IMG/VR virus record: IMGVR_UViG_3300025305_003938
Location: 16,439 to 80,438 of that record
DNA length: 64,000 bases
From: a virus
Reading direction: 5' to 3' (one strand)
In this document: positions 1 to 7,464 of the stretch, piece by piece
Layout of the letters: every line of letters starts with the position of its first letter
Numbering within the stretch: the stretch's first letter is position 1
Position numbers and translations under genes: made by a program
The notes under the pieces: model-generated
What the model was told of the DNA's origin: nothing
Database searches by the model: none
What the model saw: only the letters and a program-made list of their open reading frames with translations

Positions 1-2
1 TT

Positions 3-662
3 CACGATCCTAGGCCGACAACGAACGAAGAGGGGTTTATGACCGCCGAACAAGAGGCGGAACTTGAAGCTCTTGCAGCGTCGATTGTCTCGTCTGAAAT
101 AGCGCAAAGAAAAATGGCAGACGAGGCCGCGGCCGAGGGACATTCTCCGGAAGAATATTTGGAATATCTTCGAAACCACTATGGCGATGAAAGTTTCGTC
201 ATTCAATATAAGGATTTACTGTCCGACGAAGACGAACTTCGTGCAGAGAACAAAATTAGTATTTCGCACGCACAACTAAAAAGTATTATTTTAGAGGAAC
301 TAGAAGAGACTAAGCTGCTTCGTTCTTTATACGGGACGCATGTTGATCTTGGCAAAGTTAAGGTTCCTCATCGCGGTTCCAAATCCGCTCCCACTATTCC
401 AGTATATGATGAAGATGGAAAAGAACATTATGTAAGCTATGATAGTATTACATATGATGACGGGAAAAAAGAAGGCTTATCAAACCAAATTAAGCAAAGA
501 AGATTAGAAAGACAAAAATTAGAAGAAGAGGGAACCGCTATAGCTGGTATTGAAGCTTTGGCCTCACGTATGCGCAGCGACATTGAGAGCGTAGCTAAAG
601 AGGCGAAAATAACGACAGCGGCGTTATTATCACTTATTAGTCAAGAACTGACACAAAAATAA
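3..662 (+). CDS. Internal-protein-like gene with KEEL-type motif, probably 5'-partial
   Basis: Function unknown. The frame is open to the left edge and the upstream residues look coding (DPRPTTNEEGF), so the true start may lie outside the window; the first ATG is at 39. If 39 is the start the product has 207 residues, and an upstream gene could end by ATGA overlap at 42. The protein is acidic and helix-rich. About residues 73-95 counted from ATG 39 it carries ISISHAQLKSIILEELEE, an internal copy of the leader found at the N-termini of the next genes. That links it to the same family of candidate capsid-targeted proteins. The C-terminal third is rich in charged residues and probably coiled coil. 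The family assignment is inference. Confidence 0.7.
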   Translation, partial: HDPRPTTNEEGFMTAEQEAELEALAASIVSSEIAQRKMADEAAAEGHSPEEYLEYLRNHYGDESFVIQYKDLLSDEDELRAENKISISHAQLKSIILEELEETKLLRSLYGTHVDLGKVKVPHRGSKSAPTIPVYDEDGKEHYVSYDSITYDDGKKEGLSNQIKQRRLERQKLEEEGTAIAGIEALASRMRSDIESVAKEAKITTAALLSLISQELTQK

Positions 663-675
663 AGGAACATATATC

Positions 676-816
676 ATGAAAGAATTACTAAAAGACGCAC
701 TAGACTTAGCAAGACGACTAGTCTTATTGCAGCAGCCTAGAGAAGCTTATGTTGTACTAGTTGCAACTGGCCTATCTGGCTTTATTGCCGGCCTTATTGT
801 CGCAGGGACCTTGTAG
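676..816 (+). CDS. Small single-pass membrane protein (46 aa)
   Basis: Unrecognised. It starts at ATG 676 after a good ribosome site (AAAGGAA, about 8 bases upstream), directly behind the preceding stop. The first ~22 residues are charged (MKELLKDALDLARRL...). Residues ~25-45 form one hydrophobic helix rich in Gly, Ala, Val and Ile, ending in GTL, so a single inner-membrane span is likely. The next gene begins 8 bases after its stop, so the two are probably cotranscribed. Function cannot be inferred. Confidence 0.6.
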   Translation: MKELLKDALDLARRLVLLQQPREAYVVLVATGLSGFIAGLIVAGTL

Positions 817-823
817 AAAAAAA

Positions 824-1315
824 ATGAAAATCACCAAACAAGAGCTGAAAGAAATTATCAAGGAAGAACTTGCTAGTACATTAGTCGTACAAGAAGCCAT
901 GTCTGAGCTTCGATCAAAATGGTTCAAGATACAGAGTCAATCTGATCGCGACCCCAATAGGCGCTCCGAGTATCTGGTCGCGCTGCAGGCGGAGAAGCTA
1001 ATTAGACTAATAGAAGAACATTCAGAGTTTGAGAATAAATATAATACGATGATGGGTCGCCTCGATAGGCTAGAAGAATCAGATCTAAAAGCCGAAGCCA
1101 TCAGCGATGTTCAGGGGTATCTTGCTTCTGTTAAGAAAGAAGAGATTTCGGAAGGTTGGGGTCAGAAAACCACTACCGCACAGGTTGATCAAGGAATCCG
1201 AAAAGGGAAGATAATATCAGGAGTAAAACGAATTGTATTAGATAAGAGCACTCCGGAAAATACCCTTGTAGGGTTAGAGACATGGATTCGTGGAATCGAA
1301 GGAGAATTAAAATGA
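824..1315 (+). CDS. KITK-leader protein, candidate capsid-targeted internal protein
   Basis: A 163-residue protein of unknown function. A longer in-frame start at 761 would lie inside the preceding gene. ATG 824 is chosen because it opens with MKITKQELKEIIKEEL, the leader shared by the following genes. Downstream the protein is charged and helical, without cysteines, and probably coiled coil. T4 internal proteins carry a short helical capsid-targeting sequence removed by the prohead protease after (L/I)xE. This leader is similar in length and character, and a Glu-Ala site (VVQE-A) follows it. That role is inferred, not shown. The stop overlaps the next start (ATGA). Confidence 0.75.
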   Translation: MKITKQELKEIIKEELASTLVVQEAMSELRSKWFKIQSQSDRDPNRRSEYLVALQAEKLIRLIEEHSEFENKYNTMMGRLDRLEESDLKAEAISDVQGYLASVKKEEISEGWGQKTTTAQVDQGIRKGKIISGVKRIVLDKSTPENTLVGLETWIRGIEGELK

Positions 1316-1587
1316 AAATCACCAAACAAAGACTAAAAGAGATGATCAAGGAAGAGCTTTCGGAGGCAGGGGTCCGAATGGATGCTTTGGGAAATGTCAA
1401 TCCGAGTGATTTAGAGAACAAAGACACCGACGACGAGCCGGTGATGTCTTGGAGCACAGAGCAGGAGACCGCGTACACCGAGTTGCGCGATGCGGTCAAA
1501 ACTTGGGTCAATCACACTAGGCAAGGAGGCCTTCTCGACGGCGCCGCTATTAGAAACGCAATACATGACGCCCTGAAGGCGAAGTGA
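1312..1587 (+). CDS. KITK-leader protein, candidate capsid-targeted internal protein
   Basis: A 91-residue acidic protein starting MKITKQRLKEMIKEEL, with the start overlapping the previous stop (ATGA at 1312-1315). Immediately after the leader comes LSEAG, which matches the (L/I)xE-(A/G) cleavage consensus known for T4-type prohead proteases. This makes it the best candidate in the cluster for proteolytic maturation in the capsid. The body (residues 20-91) has no family I recognise. An earlier in-frame start at 1282 lies inside the upstream gene and has no leader logic, so it was not used. Confidence 0.75.
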   Translation: MKITKQRLKEMIKEELSEAGVRMDALGNVNPSDLENKDTDDEPVMSWSTEQETAYTELRDAVKTWVNHTRQGGLLDGAAIRNAIHDALKAK

Positions 1588-1598
1588 GGAGACATCGG

Positions 1599-1808
1599 AT
1601 GAAACTCACTAAACAAAGACTTAAAGAGATTATCAAGGAAGAGCTTTTAAGAGAAAGATTCCTAGATCTCACTGAAACCGCGCGGAAGGAACTGCCGGCA
1701 AGAGTACATGCTAAAGCCAAAACACTAGAATCAGAAGGATATCCAAAAGACCAAGCATATGCGGTTGCTATCAGCATGCTTGGCATCAAAGAGGATGAAG
1801 AGAAGTAA
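1599..1808 (+). CDS. KITK-leader protein (69 aa)
   Basis: A small protein beginning MKLTKQRLKEIIKEEL, preceded by a GAGGAGA ribosome site. After the leader, residues ~25-69 (ETARKELPARVHAKAK.. ESEGYPKDQAYAVAISML) look like a short helical domain. The GYPKDQAYAVAI segment resembles repeats seen in other phage capsid or scaffold-associated small proteins, but I cannot name a family. It sits in the tandem leader-protein cluster and is probably cotranscribed with it. The 1584 start was rejected because it adds only five residues before the leader. Confidence 0.7.
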   Translation: MKLTKQRLKEIIKEELLRERFLDLTETARKELPARVHAKAKTLESEGYPKDQAYAVAISMLGIKEDEEK

Positions 1809-1811
1809 GTT

Positions 1812-2168
1812 ATGAAAATTTCAATAAAGAAATTAAGAGAAATAGTCAAAGAAGAACTCTTCTATAGAGAGTTTTATCGCAATGGTGAAGAAATAGTAGA
1901 AGCTGATCAAGAGCGCGTACGAGCTGATCTTGAAAGGCGCCCGGGCGAAGATAGGGTCCCCAACGGAAGAGCGGTAAGAGTGGCACTCCAACGTCGACTC
2001 GGGGCGAGCATACAGTCTCTGGGTGGTGATTTAGACAAGGCTAGTAAGATATTAGAAGGGATCACGGCCGCAAACAGTGACCCAACCGACAGAGGTTTCG
2101 ATTCAGCTTTAAATTCCATTGTTGAAGTATTAGAGAGCTTAAGTCATCAAACTCACGGAGAAGAATAA
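1812..2168 (+). CDS. KISI/KEEL-leader protein (118 aa)
   Basis: Starts MKISIKKLREIVKEEL, a diverged version of the shared leader. An IVEA sequence follows at about residues 28-31 and would fit a prohead-protease site ((L/I)xE-A). The rest is charged and helical, with a run of Arg/Glu (DQERVRADLERRPGEDR) and an acidic C-terminus, and I see no recognisable domain. It starts three bases after the previous gene and ends one base before the next, which indicates operon packing. An internal virion protein is inferred from the leader only. Confidence 0.72.
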   Translation: MKISIKKLREIVKEELFYREFYRNGEEIVEADQERVRADLERRPGEDRVPNGRAVRVALQRRLGASIQSLGGDLDKASKILEGITAANSDPTDRGFDSALNSIVEVLESLSHQTHGEE

Positions 2169-2169
2169 A

Positions 2170-2637
2170 ATGAAAACTACAAAATCAAGATTATTACAAT
2201 TAATTAAAGAAGAACTTGAAGTTGTTCTCACGAACGACGAAGCTGTTGAATTGTTTGGCAATGATGTCAAAGAACAAATCAACGAGTTTAATGGCGGAAT
2301 TATGAGCGCAGATGATGTTCCTTTTGTTCCCCTCCGACAGTCTCCCAGCGGCGAGCTTGAAGATCAGCGTATCCCGGCCGATGATTTATACGATGCCGTC
2401 TTCGATGCTAGATTAGCCACAGACGACGCTGTGCGCCTCTTGAACAACCCTGAATACGATGATGTATACGAGATGGTCCAGCAAGCGTTCAACGGCCTAG
2501 GAAACGCGCTGAACGCCCTCATAGAGCACGGCGCTCAGCCGCCGCAGAACAAGAGAGTTGTTGCACAGGCGCCGGGTGGTAAAGAAGACTCCGAAATGCG
2601 TAAGCTTTCACACATTGGCGAAGAAAACAAAAAATAA
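2170..2637 (+). CDS. KTTK/KEEL-leader protein (155 aa)
   Basis: The last member of the cluster opens MKTTKSRLLQLIKEELEV. The remainder is acidic with many Asp/Glu and Asn residues. Residues ~75-120 (DDLYDAVFDARLATDDAVRLL...) look like a helical bundle, and the tail is polar. No catalytic motif is visible. The shared leader with otherwise unrelated bodies across five consecutive genes is the main evidence for a sorting or packaging tag. Individual function is unknown. Confidence 0.72.
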   Translation: MKTTKSRLLQLIKEELEVVLTNDEAVELFGNDVKEQINEFNGGIMSADDVPFVPLRQSPSGELEDQRIPADDLYDAVFDARLATDDAVRLLNNPEYDDVYEMVQQAFNGLGNALNALIEHGAQPPQNKRVVAQAPGGKEDSEMRKLSHIGEENKK

Positions 2638-2668
2638 TTCATCCTCTTTGATTAAATCAATTTAACCA

Positions 2669-2770
2669 ATGAAATCATTCGTTTCTGAACATTATGTATT
2701 TGTTATTATTTTTATCTCCTTTCTCCTTTCTATAATTTTATTTCCTGAAGACAAAAGCGACCATAGTTAA
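2669..2770 (+). CDS. Very small hydrophobic peptide (33 aa)
   Basis: Possible gene of 34 codons. Residues ~9-25 (YVFVIIFISFLLSIILF) form a hydrophobic helix, followed by an acidic tail (PEDKSDHS). There is no clear ribosome site before ATG 2669, which weakens the call. It fills the only gap between the leader-protein cluster and the next clear gene. Small single-span peptides are common in phage early regions. Function unknown. Confidence 0.4.
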   Translation: MKSFVSEHYVFVIIFISFLLSIILFPEDKSDHS

Positions 2771-2797
2771 ACTAACAGCCTAGGAGGGCTATGGTGT

Positions 2798-3064
2798 ATG
2801 TCGCGACGGAGAATAGTATATCCTTCTAGGATTAAAATAGGGGACGTTGTTACAGATGTCGCCTCTGCTTATTTGGGCCTTCCAGAAAAAGTTGGAATAG
2901 CCATCGAAAGAAAAATAAAAAATAAAGTTAACTACTTCCATGTCGTATGGATAGGATATACTAACGACGAAAAGAGCGAAGGGCATGTTTTGGAGCAGCC
3001 GGCAGAATCAGAATGGATGCCAGAATCTGCATTAGAAGTGCTCGTTTCAGCAATTAACGAATAG
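2798..3064 (+). CDS. Small conserved-looking protein (88 aa), unknown
   Basis: A strong ribosome site (AGGAGG) lies about 12 bases before ATG 2798. The product starts basic (MSRRRIVYPSRIKIGD). It then alternates hydrophobic and polar residues as in a small beta-barrel, with VNYFHVVWIGY at about residues 48-58. A KOW/SH3-like fold would fit, but no motif proves it. The C-terminus is acidic. It stands at the start of a new short run of genes after a non-coding break. Confidence 0.65.
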   Translation: MSRRRIVYPSRIKIGDVVTDVASAYLGLPEKVGIAIERKIKNKVNYFHVVWIGYTNDEKSEGHVLEQPAESEWMPESALEVLVSAINE

Positions 3065-3082
3065 TTAGTATAGGGCCCTTTC

Positions 3083-3247
3083 ATGAATGGACTGTATGAT
3101 TTTATAATCGAATACCTGAAAAGGAAAGAGGAAGAACAAAAGAGACTTCCTATTCAAATCCCAATTCCCAAACAGCCTATGGAGCAAATAAGGGAAGAGG
3201 AGAAGAAAACGCCCTCTGATAGAGGGGTGATAGTAATTGATATGTGA
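3083..3247 (+). CDS. Small charged protein with Pro-rich centre (54 aa)
   Basis: It starts MNGLYDFIIEYLKRKEEEQKR and contains a proline-rich stretch (PIQIPIPKQP) at about residues 24-33, then a Lys/Glu-rich tail. It overlaps the next gene by 11 bases. The ribosome site is weak (AGGGCC). The reading frame is uninterrupted and fits the operon spacing, so I count it as probable. Function unknown. Confidence 0.5.
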   Translation: MNGLYDFIIEYLKRKEEEQKRLPIQIPIPKQPMEQIREEEKKTPSDRGVIVIDM

Positions 3248-3587
3248 ATTTAAAAATTCTATTAAAAATATTCAAATATTATTAAAAGTATTAGTAATAC
3301 TTGCACTTTTAGATTTAATAGCAACGATATATTGGGTTGCAGCTGGGCTGGCTACTGAGGCTAATCCCATCATGAACTTCTTTTTGCAGTATTCCTTCTA
3401 TTCTTTCGCCATGGCAAAATTATCTCTCTCGTTCACAGGAATTTTCACTTTGAATCTTCTAAAAGAGAAAAGGCAAACACTTATTTTCAGTCTATCGGCA
3501 ATGCTGGTTATCGTTTATCTCGGTGTTGTTGCATGGCATACGTATGGCTTAGTACTGCTGCTAATTTTTAACAATGGCCTTATCTAA
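3237..3587 (+). CDS. DUF5658-like integral membrane protein
   Basis: A 116-residue membrane protein with three or four hydrophobic helices (about residues 12-37, 52-75 and 82-112). ALLDLIATIYW, then EANPIMNFFLQ, then a Lys in FAMAKLSLS, is the pattern I associate with the DUF5658 family of small bacterial membrane proteins. Its biochemical role is unknown. The start is TTG at 3237, since no other start precedes the first helix, and the gene overlaps its upstream neighbour. It probably sits in the host inner membrane. Confidence 0.65.
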   Translation: MICEFKNSIKNIQILLKVLVILALLDLIATIYWVAAGLATEANPIMNFFLQYSFYSFAMAKLSLSFTGIFTLNLLKEKRQTLIFSLSAMLVIVYLGVVAWHTYGLVLLLIFNNGLI

Positions 3588-3610
3588 TATTAAAAACTAA
3601 TTACCGTGTT

Positions 3611-3862
3611 ATGTTTGATTTCAATCACTTAAGAGATAATGGGTCTTCCTATCGCCAACATGGCCGTTTTGCTATGTTTGTGGCACTGAGAATGTTGGCA
3701 GCTTCCCTATTACTAATGGTTCACTCGGTTTTACCGTTCGTGATGATGCCAAAAGGCCTGAGTATAAAGGGTATGTCCGACTTCTTGTTCGATAAACACT
3801 CAGAAAGCTACGAAAGAGCAGAAAGATCCAAGAAAAGAGTGAGGAATTCGAATGAACTATAA
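3611..3862 (+). CDS. Small membrane protein, DUF6356-like
   Basis: An 83-residue protein. HLRDNGSSYRQHGRFA near the N-terminus is followed by a hydrophobic helix (ALRMLAASLLLMVHSVLPFVM, about residues 26-46) and then a basic tail (ERAERSKKRVRNS). The order of a short amphipathic head, HxRFA and LVHxxLPF resembles the small DUF6356 family. I give that from memory of the pattern and with caution. It overlaps the following protease gene by 11 bases, so translation is probably coupled. Confidence 0.6.
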   Translation: MFDFNHLRDNGSSYRQHGRFAMFVALRMLAASLLLMVHSVLPFVMMPKGLSIKGMSDFLFDKHSESYERAERSKKRVRNSNEL

Positions 3863-4793
3863 AATTATTAATAATTCTACTGCTAATTTGTACCATATTG
3901 AGCAAGTTGTTGACCATTTCTTTCCATATTCTCAAAAAAGACTCAAATTCGATAAGCCCGTAACTATAAGCTTCGAATCTGACGTAGAGAACGCACAAAA
4001 AATGCTTGGAAAAACAGCATATTACGACCCAGAAGGGTATTCATTGGCATTATATGTCGACGATAGGCACCCAAAGGACATTTTACGGTCATTATCCCAC
4101 GAATTGGTACACCATGCTCAGAATTGTCGCGGTGAATTCGCAAAGAGTGGAGATATGGGCCCCGGATATGCTCAAAAGGACCCCCATATGCGCGATATGG
4201 AGCTAGAAGCATATACTGAAGGAAATATTATCTTTAGGGACTTCGAAGACCTAATTAAAGTAGGAAAAATTAATATAAAAATTGATTTTGATGAAGGAGA
4301 AAAGCAAATGTCGCTTAAAGAGTGGAAAAACAACGAAATTAACAGTTTATTACTAGAAAAGTGGGGAATTGGCAAAAAAGAGGCCGAAACTACCACCGAG
4401 AACGAAGAGCTTGAGAAAGCTGAAGTCGAAGAGAGCGCACAGGGTGTAGAGCGCGCGCTGGACACTCCGGCGGCTGATAATGCACAAGCATTGGTTGCTA
4501 AACAGCTTCAAGGCCTTTCCGACGAGGATAAAGCAGCTGCAATATTGGATATTTTGCAAAATCATGGAGTATCTGCAGACGATCTAGTCAATTCCTTGGC
4601 AAGACTCAGAAGAGCTAGTGCAGAGGTCGAACCAGCAGCAGCGCCGGCTGAGCCAGCCCAAGGTGGCCGGCCAACGCCTAGGCGTCATCGGGGCCGCGGG
4701 CCCGAAGTCCGCGGACTGAGGTTTGAAGAGAGTAACATTAATGAGTTAGTCGATAAGATTGTTGAAAAATTACAAAACACGGAGGAAAAGTAA
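3852..4793 (+). CDS. Phage zinc metallopeptidase-like protein (HExxH)
   Basis: A 313-residue protein with HELVHHAQNC at about residue 83, a zincin HExxH site. A Glu-rich helix (MRDMELEAYTEGN) follows at about residues 115-127 and could supply the third zinc ligand. The N-terminal ~150 residues form the predicted peptidase domain. The middle is acidic and repetitive (EEKAEVEE...). A Pro/Ala linker at about 255-270 leads to a short basic stretch and a helical tail (INELVDKIVEKLQNTEEK). It lies in the region of candidate internal virion proteins, so a packaged or scaffold-linked protease is possible. Its substrate is unknown. Confidence 0.7.
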   Translation: MNYKIINNSTANLYHIEQVVDHFFPYSQKRLKFDKPVTISFESDVENAQKMLGKTAYYDPEGYSLALYVDDRHPKDILRSLSHELVHHAQNCRGEFAKSGDMGPGYAQKDPHMRDMELEAYTEGNIIFRDFEDLIKVGKINIKIDFDEGEKQMSLKEWKNNEINSLLLEKWGIGKKEAETTTENEELEKAEVEESAQGVERALDTPAADNAQALVAKQLQGLSDEDKAAAILDILQNHGVSADDLVNSLARLRRASAEVEPAAAPAEPAQGGRPTPRRHRGRGPEVRGLRFEESNINELVDKIVEKLQNTEEK

Positions 4794-4794
4794 G

Positions 4795-5184
4795 ATGGCA
4801 TCGCCAAAGAAAAAGAAATTAGCTAGAGCACGAAGAAGACTAGAAGCCGAACGTGCTGCCGCAGCAGCGACGACAGAGGTTGTCACTGCAGCTGCAACAG
4901 AAACAGTTGCCACCACAGCAGATACTACTACTGAGACTTCAACTACTACAGAAGCCACAGAGACTGTTACTACAGAAACCGCAGAAACCGCCGCCACTAC
5001 GGGCGCCGTTGCAACAGCGACTGCGACTGTAGAAGATGCTGCTACCGTAGCTGCTGTTACTGAAACTGCGAAAGCAACTGTAACAACTGCTGCAACCGAA
5101 GAAGCAACCACTACTTCGAAAGCAACAACTACCGCAAAGTCGACTTCGAAAAGTACAGCAAAGAGAACAAGAAAAACGTCTTAA
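4795..5184 (+). CDS. Thr/Ala-rich low-complexity protein with basic ends
   Basis: A 129-residue product. The N-terminus is strongly basic (ASPKKKKLARARRRLEAER). The middle ~85 residues are almost only Thr, Ala, Val and Glu in short repeats (TTET, TVTTET, ATVTTAA). The C-terminus is again basic (TAKSTSKSTAKRTRKTS). This resembles histone-H1-like or other nucleic-acid-binding tails more than a folded enzyme. The longer frame from 4759 was rejected because GAGGAAAAG sits just before ATG 4795. A DNA-condensing internal protein is only an inference. The antisense ORF here is an artefact of composition. Confidence 0.65.
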   Translation: MASPKKKKLARARRRLEAERAAAAATTEVVTAAATETVATTADTTTETSTTTEATETVTTETAETAATTGAVATATATVEDAATVAAVTETAKATVTTAATEEATTTSKATTTAKSTSKSTAKRTRKTS

Positions 5185-5190
5185 TTTAAA

Positions 5191-5439
5191 ATGGACTTCG
5201 CATCACTTACAAGACGGTTTTTAATGAATGAAACCAAAGAGCCGGGTATACAGAGTTATATCCTAGCTCTCGGTGAAATTATCCATAATGTAAAACCAGG
5301 GACTCAAAGAGACTCCCGCCGTCTTGAAGTGGCTAAGACCCACCTAAGAGAGATAAAACGCCACACAAAGCGGCTACAGGAGCGTGTGAACGTCCTAGAA
5401 GAGCGTGTTAACGTCTTAGAAGAACAAAAAGGAGACTAA
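5191..5439 (+). CDS. Small coiled-coil protein (82 aa)
   Basis: The N-terminal half is mixed. The C-terminal half is a clear coiled coil ending in a heptad-like duplication (ERVNVLEERVNVLEEQ, about residues 63-78). It starts at ATG 5191, six bases after the previous stop, and ends two bases before the next ATG, with GGAG of its own end serving as ribosome site. It may oligomerise or bridge structural proteins. Specific role unknown. Confidence 0.65.
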   Translation: MDFASLTRRFLMNETKEPGIQSYILALGEIIHNVKPGTQRDSRRLEVAKTHLREIKRHTKRLQERVNVLEERVNVLEEQKGD

Positions 5440-5441
5440 TC

Positions 5442-7451
5442 ATGGGCGTGACCCACATGATGCATCCGTTTGATCTACCCAATGTCAAAACGGGAAAAGA
5501 CTTATTAAACTTTTTTCAAGACGCAAGTCGGTGGCTTAAAGAGAACTCCGCTGCATTGAAAATTGATGGTACTAATATACCCGTTAAGCTAATCGATGGC
5601 GACTTCGGAAAACAATTCGCTGGTGATCGTGGCTCTCTCCATCATGCAGATGTGGCCGGCCTAACAAGTAAGAATGTAGCTACAAGATTCAGAGAAGGAC
5701 ATGGGTTTATAGAAACCATACCTGCCGTAGCTGCGGTTTTTGACGCGGCACTTCCCAACATTGAAAAAGAATTAGAAGCACTTGGAATGATGGATGATCC
5801 ATCAATTTACTTAAATACCGAATACGTACCCGCTTCCGGAAAAGGAAATGTCATACAATACGGAGATCAAGAAGAGGGTGAAGAGTCAGTCAACACAATT
5901 GCAATTCATAACTTAAGCCAGTTTTATGCTAAAACAAGCAAAATTAAAGGCAAAGCTGTTCGGCCGGGCTTACCTAGGCCGATTGATCCGATAACAAAGC
6001 GCGCAACGACCACAGATGCTGCAACTGAAATTCCATACGATGAGGGTGTTATGAAAAGCCTCATTGCAAAGATGAACGCAACACTACAGAAACAAGAGTT
6101 GCCCTTTAAGGTTTTCGGAAGTGTGCCAACACACAAACTAAAGGCAGATATTAACTTAAGTGAAGTTTTAGAATCTCCTGTCTCAATATTATTAGACGAA
6201 GAAGTTACCACCAAATCTCTTGGAGAATGGCTAGCTCATGCTGTTAACCCAAAGCGAGAAACCATGGAGCTGAGTAACGGTAATGTAGTGGCAGCTGTAC
6301 ATAAAGAAATATACCAACGTATTATTCCGGAAGATCCCAGTAACGCCTTGGCAGTAGCAAAGCTTCTTGCGAATCCCGAAAGAGACTATAAGAAGGCAAT
6401 CGATGGGGCTATATTCTATCACGCGACCAGATTACTCGGACAAGCTGTATTGGATCCTCTCGATAGTGAACTTGGTTCTGTCATGGATCATGAAGGCATT
6501 GTGCTCCGCGATAAGACTTTTGGGCCCAATCCGGTTAAGATTACTGGCAATTTCATATTGGGTGGCCTCGTGTCTTCATTCAAGCGCAACGAATCTTTAA
6601 CCGAAGAGGACGATTCGCCGGTTGGTGAGAGTTCTGTTGTTTTCATTCCGGGCGGTTTCAAACCTCCACACAAAGGGCACGTATATCTCATAAAGAAGGC
6701 CATTGAACTAGCAAAAGACTCAAAACCTTACATAGTTACAGGAGAAACTTCAAGAGATGGTATAACATTAGATCAATCTAAACGTATACTTGACCTTTAC
6801 CTTAAAAATGAGGATGTTGCCGTAGGTTTTTCGCGTGATGAAGTAGATATCTTGTTTGTTCCTGAAACCGGAGTACCAAAGCTTGATGCCGAAGGTCGCG
6901 AAATGCTTAGGAAAGATGGCCAACCAATAATAACAAACAGTCCCCTTCAAGTAATTTATAACAAATCGATGGAACTACCTCCAGACACAACAGTTTTTAT
7001 TGCTTCAAGTGCGGCTGATCCCGGACATGCGTCTGTTGGGACTTCAATTAAGGATTCTAGGGAAGATCTAGATGTTAGACCATTAATCATCCAGATTCCA
7101 GAAGAGTACATGGATGCCAAGACGGGACAGAAACTAAGCGCCACAGTGTTAAGAAAAGCTATTAAAAACAGTGATTTTGAGAGATTTAAGGACTTCGTGC
7201 CTGAAGCTTCTTTGAAAAGCGCTGGCTTTGTATTCCATGAGGTGCTAGGTGCCGGATTTCCATCGAATGCGGCCGATAACCCATTTGAAATCTCAGATGT
7301 TGGTCATTCTATTGAACATGACGAAGAGCTAGAAGAGATGAGCGTGTCTACTGGAGTTGGTGCTATGGGTCATATGGGGACATCAAGAAAAAGAAAGAAG
7401 CAGTTAAAAGAACTATTTATTAATGATGTTCTAGACTATTTAATAAGATAG
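5442..7451 (+). CDS. Fusion of ligase-like domain and HxGH nucleotidyltransferase
   Basis: 669 residues. The N-terminal ~380 residues contain KIDGTN at about residue 40, which resembles the KxDG nucleotidylation motif of ATP-dependent DNA/RNA ligases. A few residues later comes GDRGSLHHADVAG. The segment DHEGIVLRDK near 350 could be a later ligase motif (EGxVxR). From about residue 400, FIPGGFKPPHKGHVYLIK is the (H/T)xGH signature of cytidylyl/adenylyl transferases such as NMN adenylyltransferase. The C-terminus is basic. An RNA- or NAD-related repair role is plausible, because ligases and NadM-type enzymes cooperate in phage NAD/RNA metabolism. Both domain calls need a profile search. Confidence 0.7.
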   Translation: MGVTHMMHPFDLPNVKTGKDLLNFFQDASRWLKENSAALKIDGTNIPVKLIDGDFGKQFAGDRGSLHHADVAGLTSKNVATRFREGHGFIETIPAVAAVFDAALPNIEKELEALGMMDDPSIYLNTEYVPASGKGNVIQYGDQEEGEESVNTIAIHNLSQFYAKTSKIKGKAVRPGLPRPIDPITKRATTTDAATEIPYDEGVMKSLIAKMNATLQKQELPFKVFGSVPTHKLKADINLSEVLESPVSILLDEEVTTKSLGEWLAHAVNPKRETMELSNGNVVAAVHKEIYQRIIPEDPSNALAVAKLLANPERDYKKAIDGAIFYHATRLLGQAVLDPLDSELGSVMDHEGIVLRDKTFGPNPVKITGNFILGGLVSSFKRNESLTEEDDSPVGESSVVFIPGGFKPPHKGHVYLIKKAIELAKDSKPYIVTGETSRDGITLDQSKRILDLYLKNEDVAVGFSRDEVDILFVPETGVPKLDAEGREMLRKDGQPIITNSPLQVIYNKSMELPPDTTVFIASSAADPGHASVGTSIKDSREDLDVRPLIIQIPEEYMDAKTGQKLSATVLRKAIKNSDFERFKDFVPEASLKSAGFVFHEVLGAGFPSNAADNPFEISDVGHSIEHDEELEEMSVSTGVGAMGHMGTSRKRKKQLKELFINDVLDYLIR

Positions 7452-7464
7452 AGGATTTTACTAT

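Noticed and set aside
761-823. Longer N-terminal start for the 824 gene
   Set aside because: It overlaps the small membrane protein gene at 676-816 and places 21 unrelated residues ahead of the conserved KITK leader.
4770-5111. Minus-strand Val/Ala/Ser-rich ORF
   Set aside because: Antisense shadow of the Thr/Ala repeats in the 4795 gene, with no start signal.
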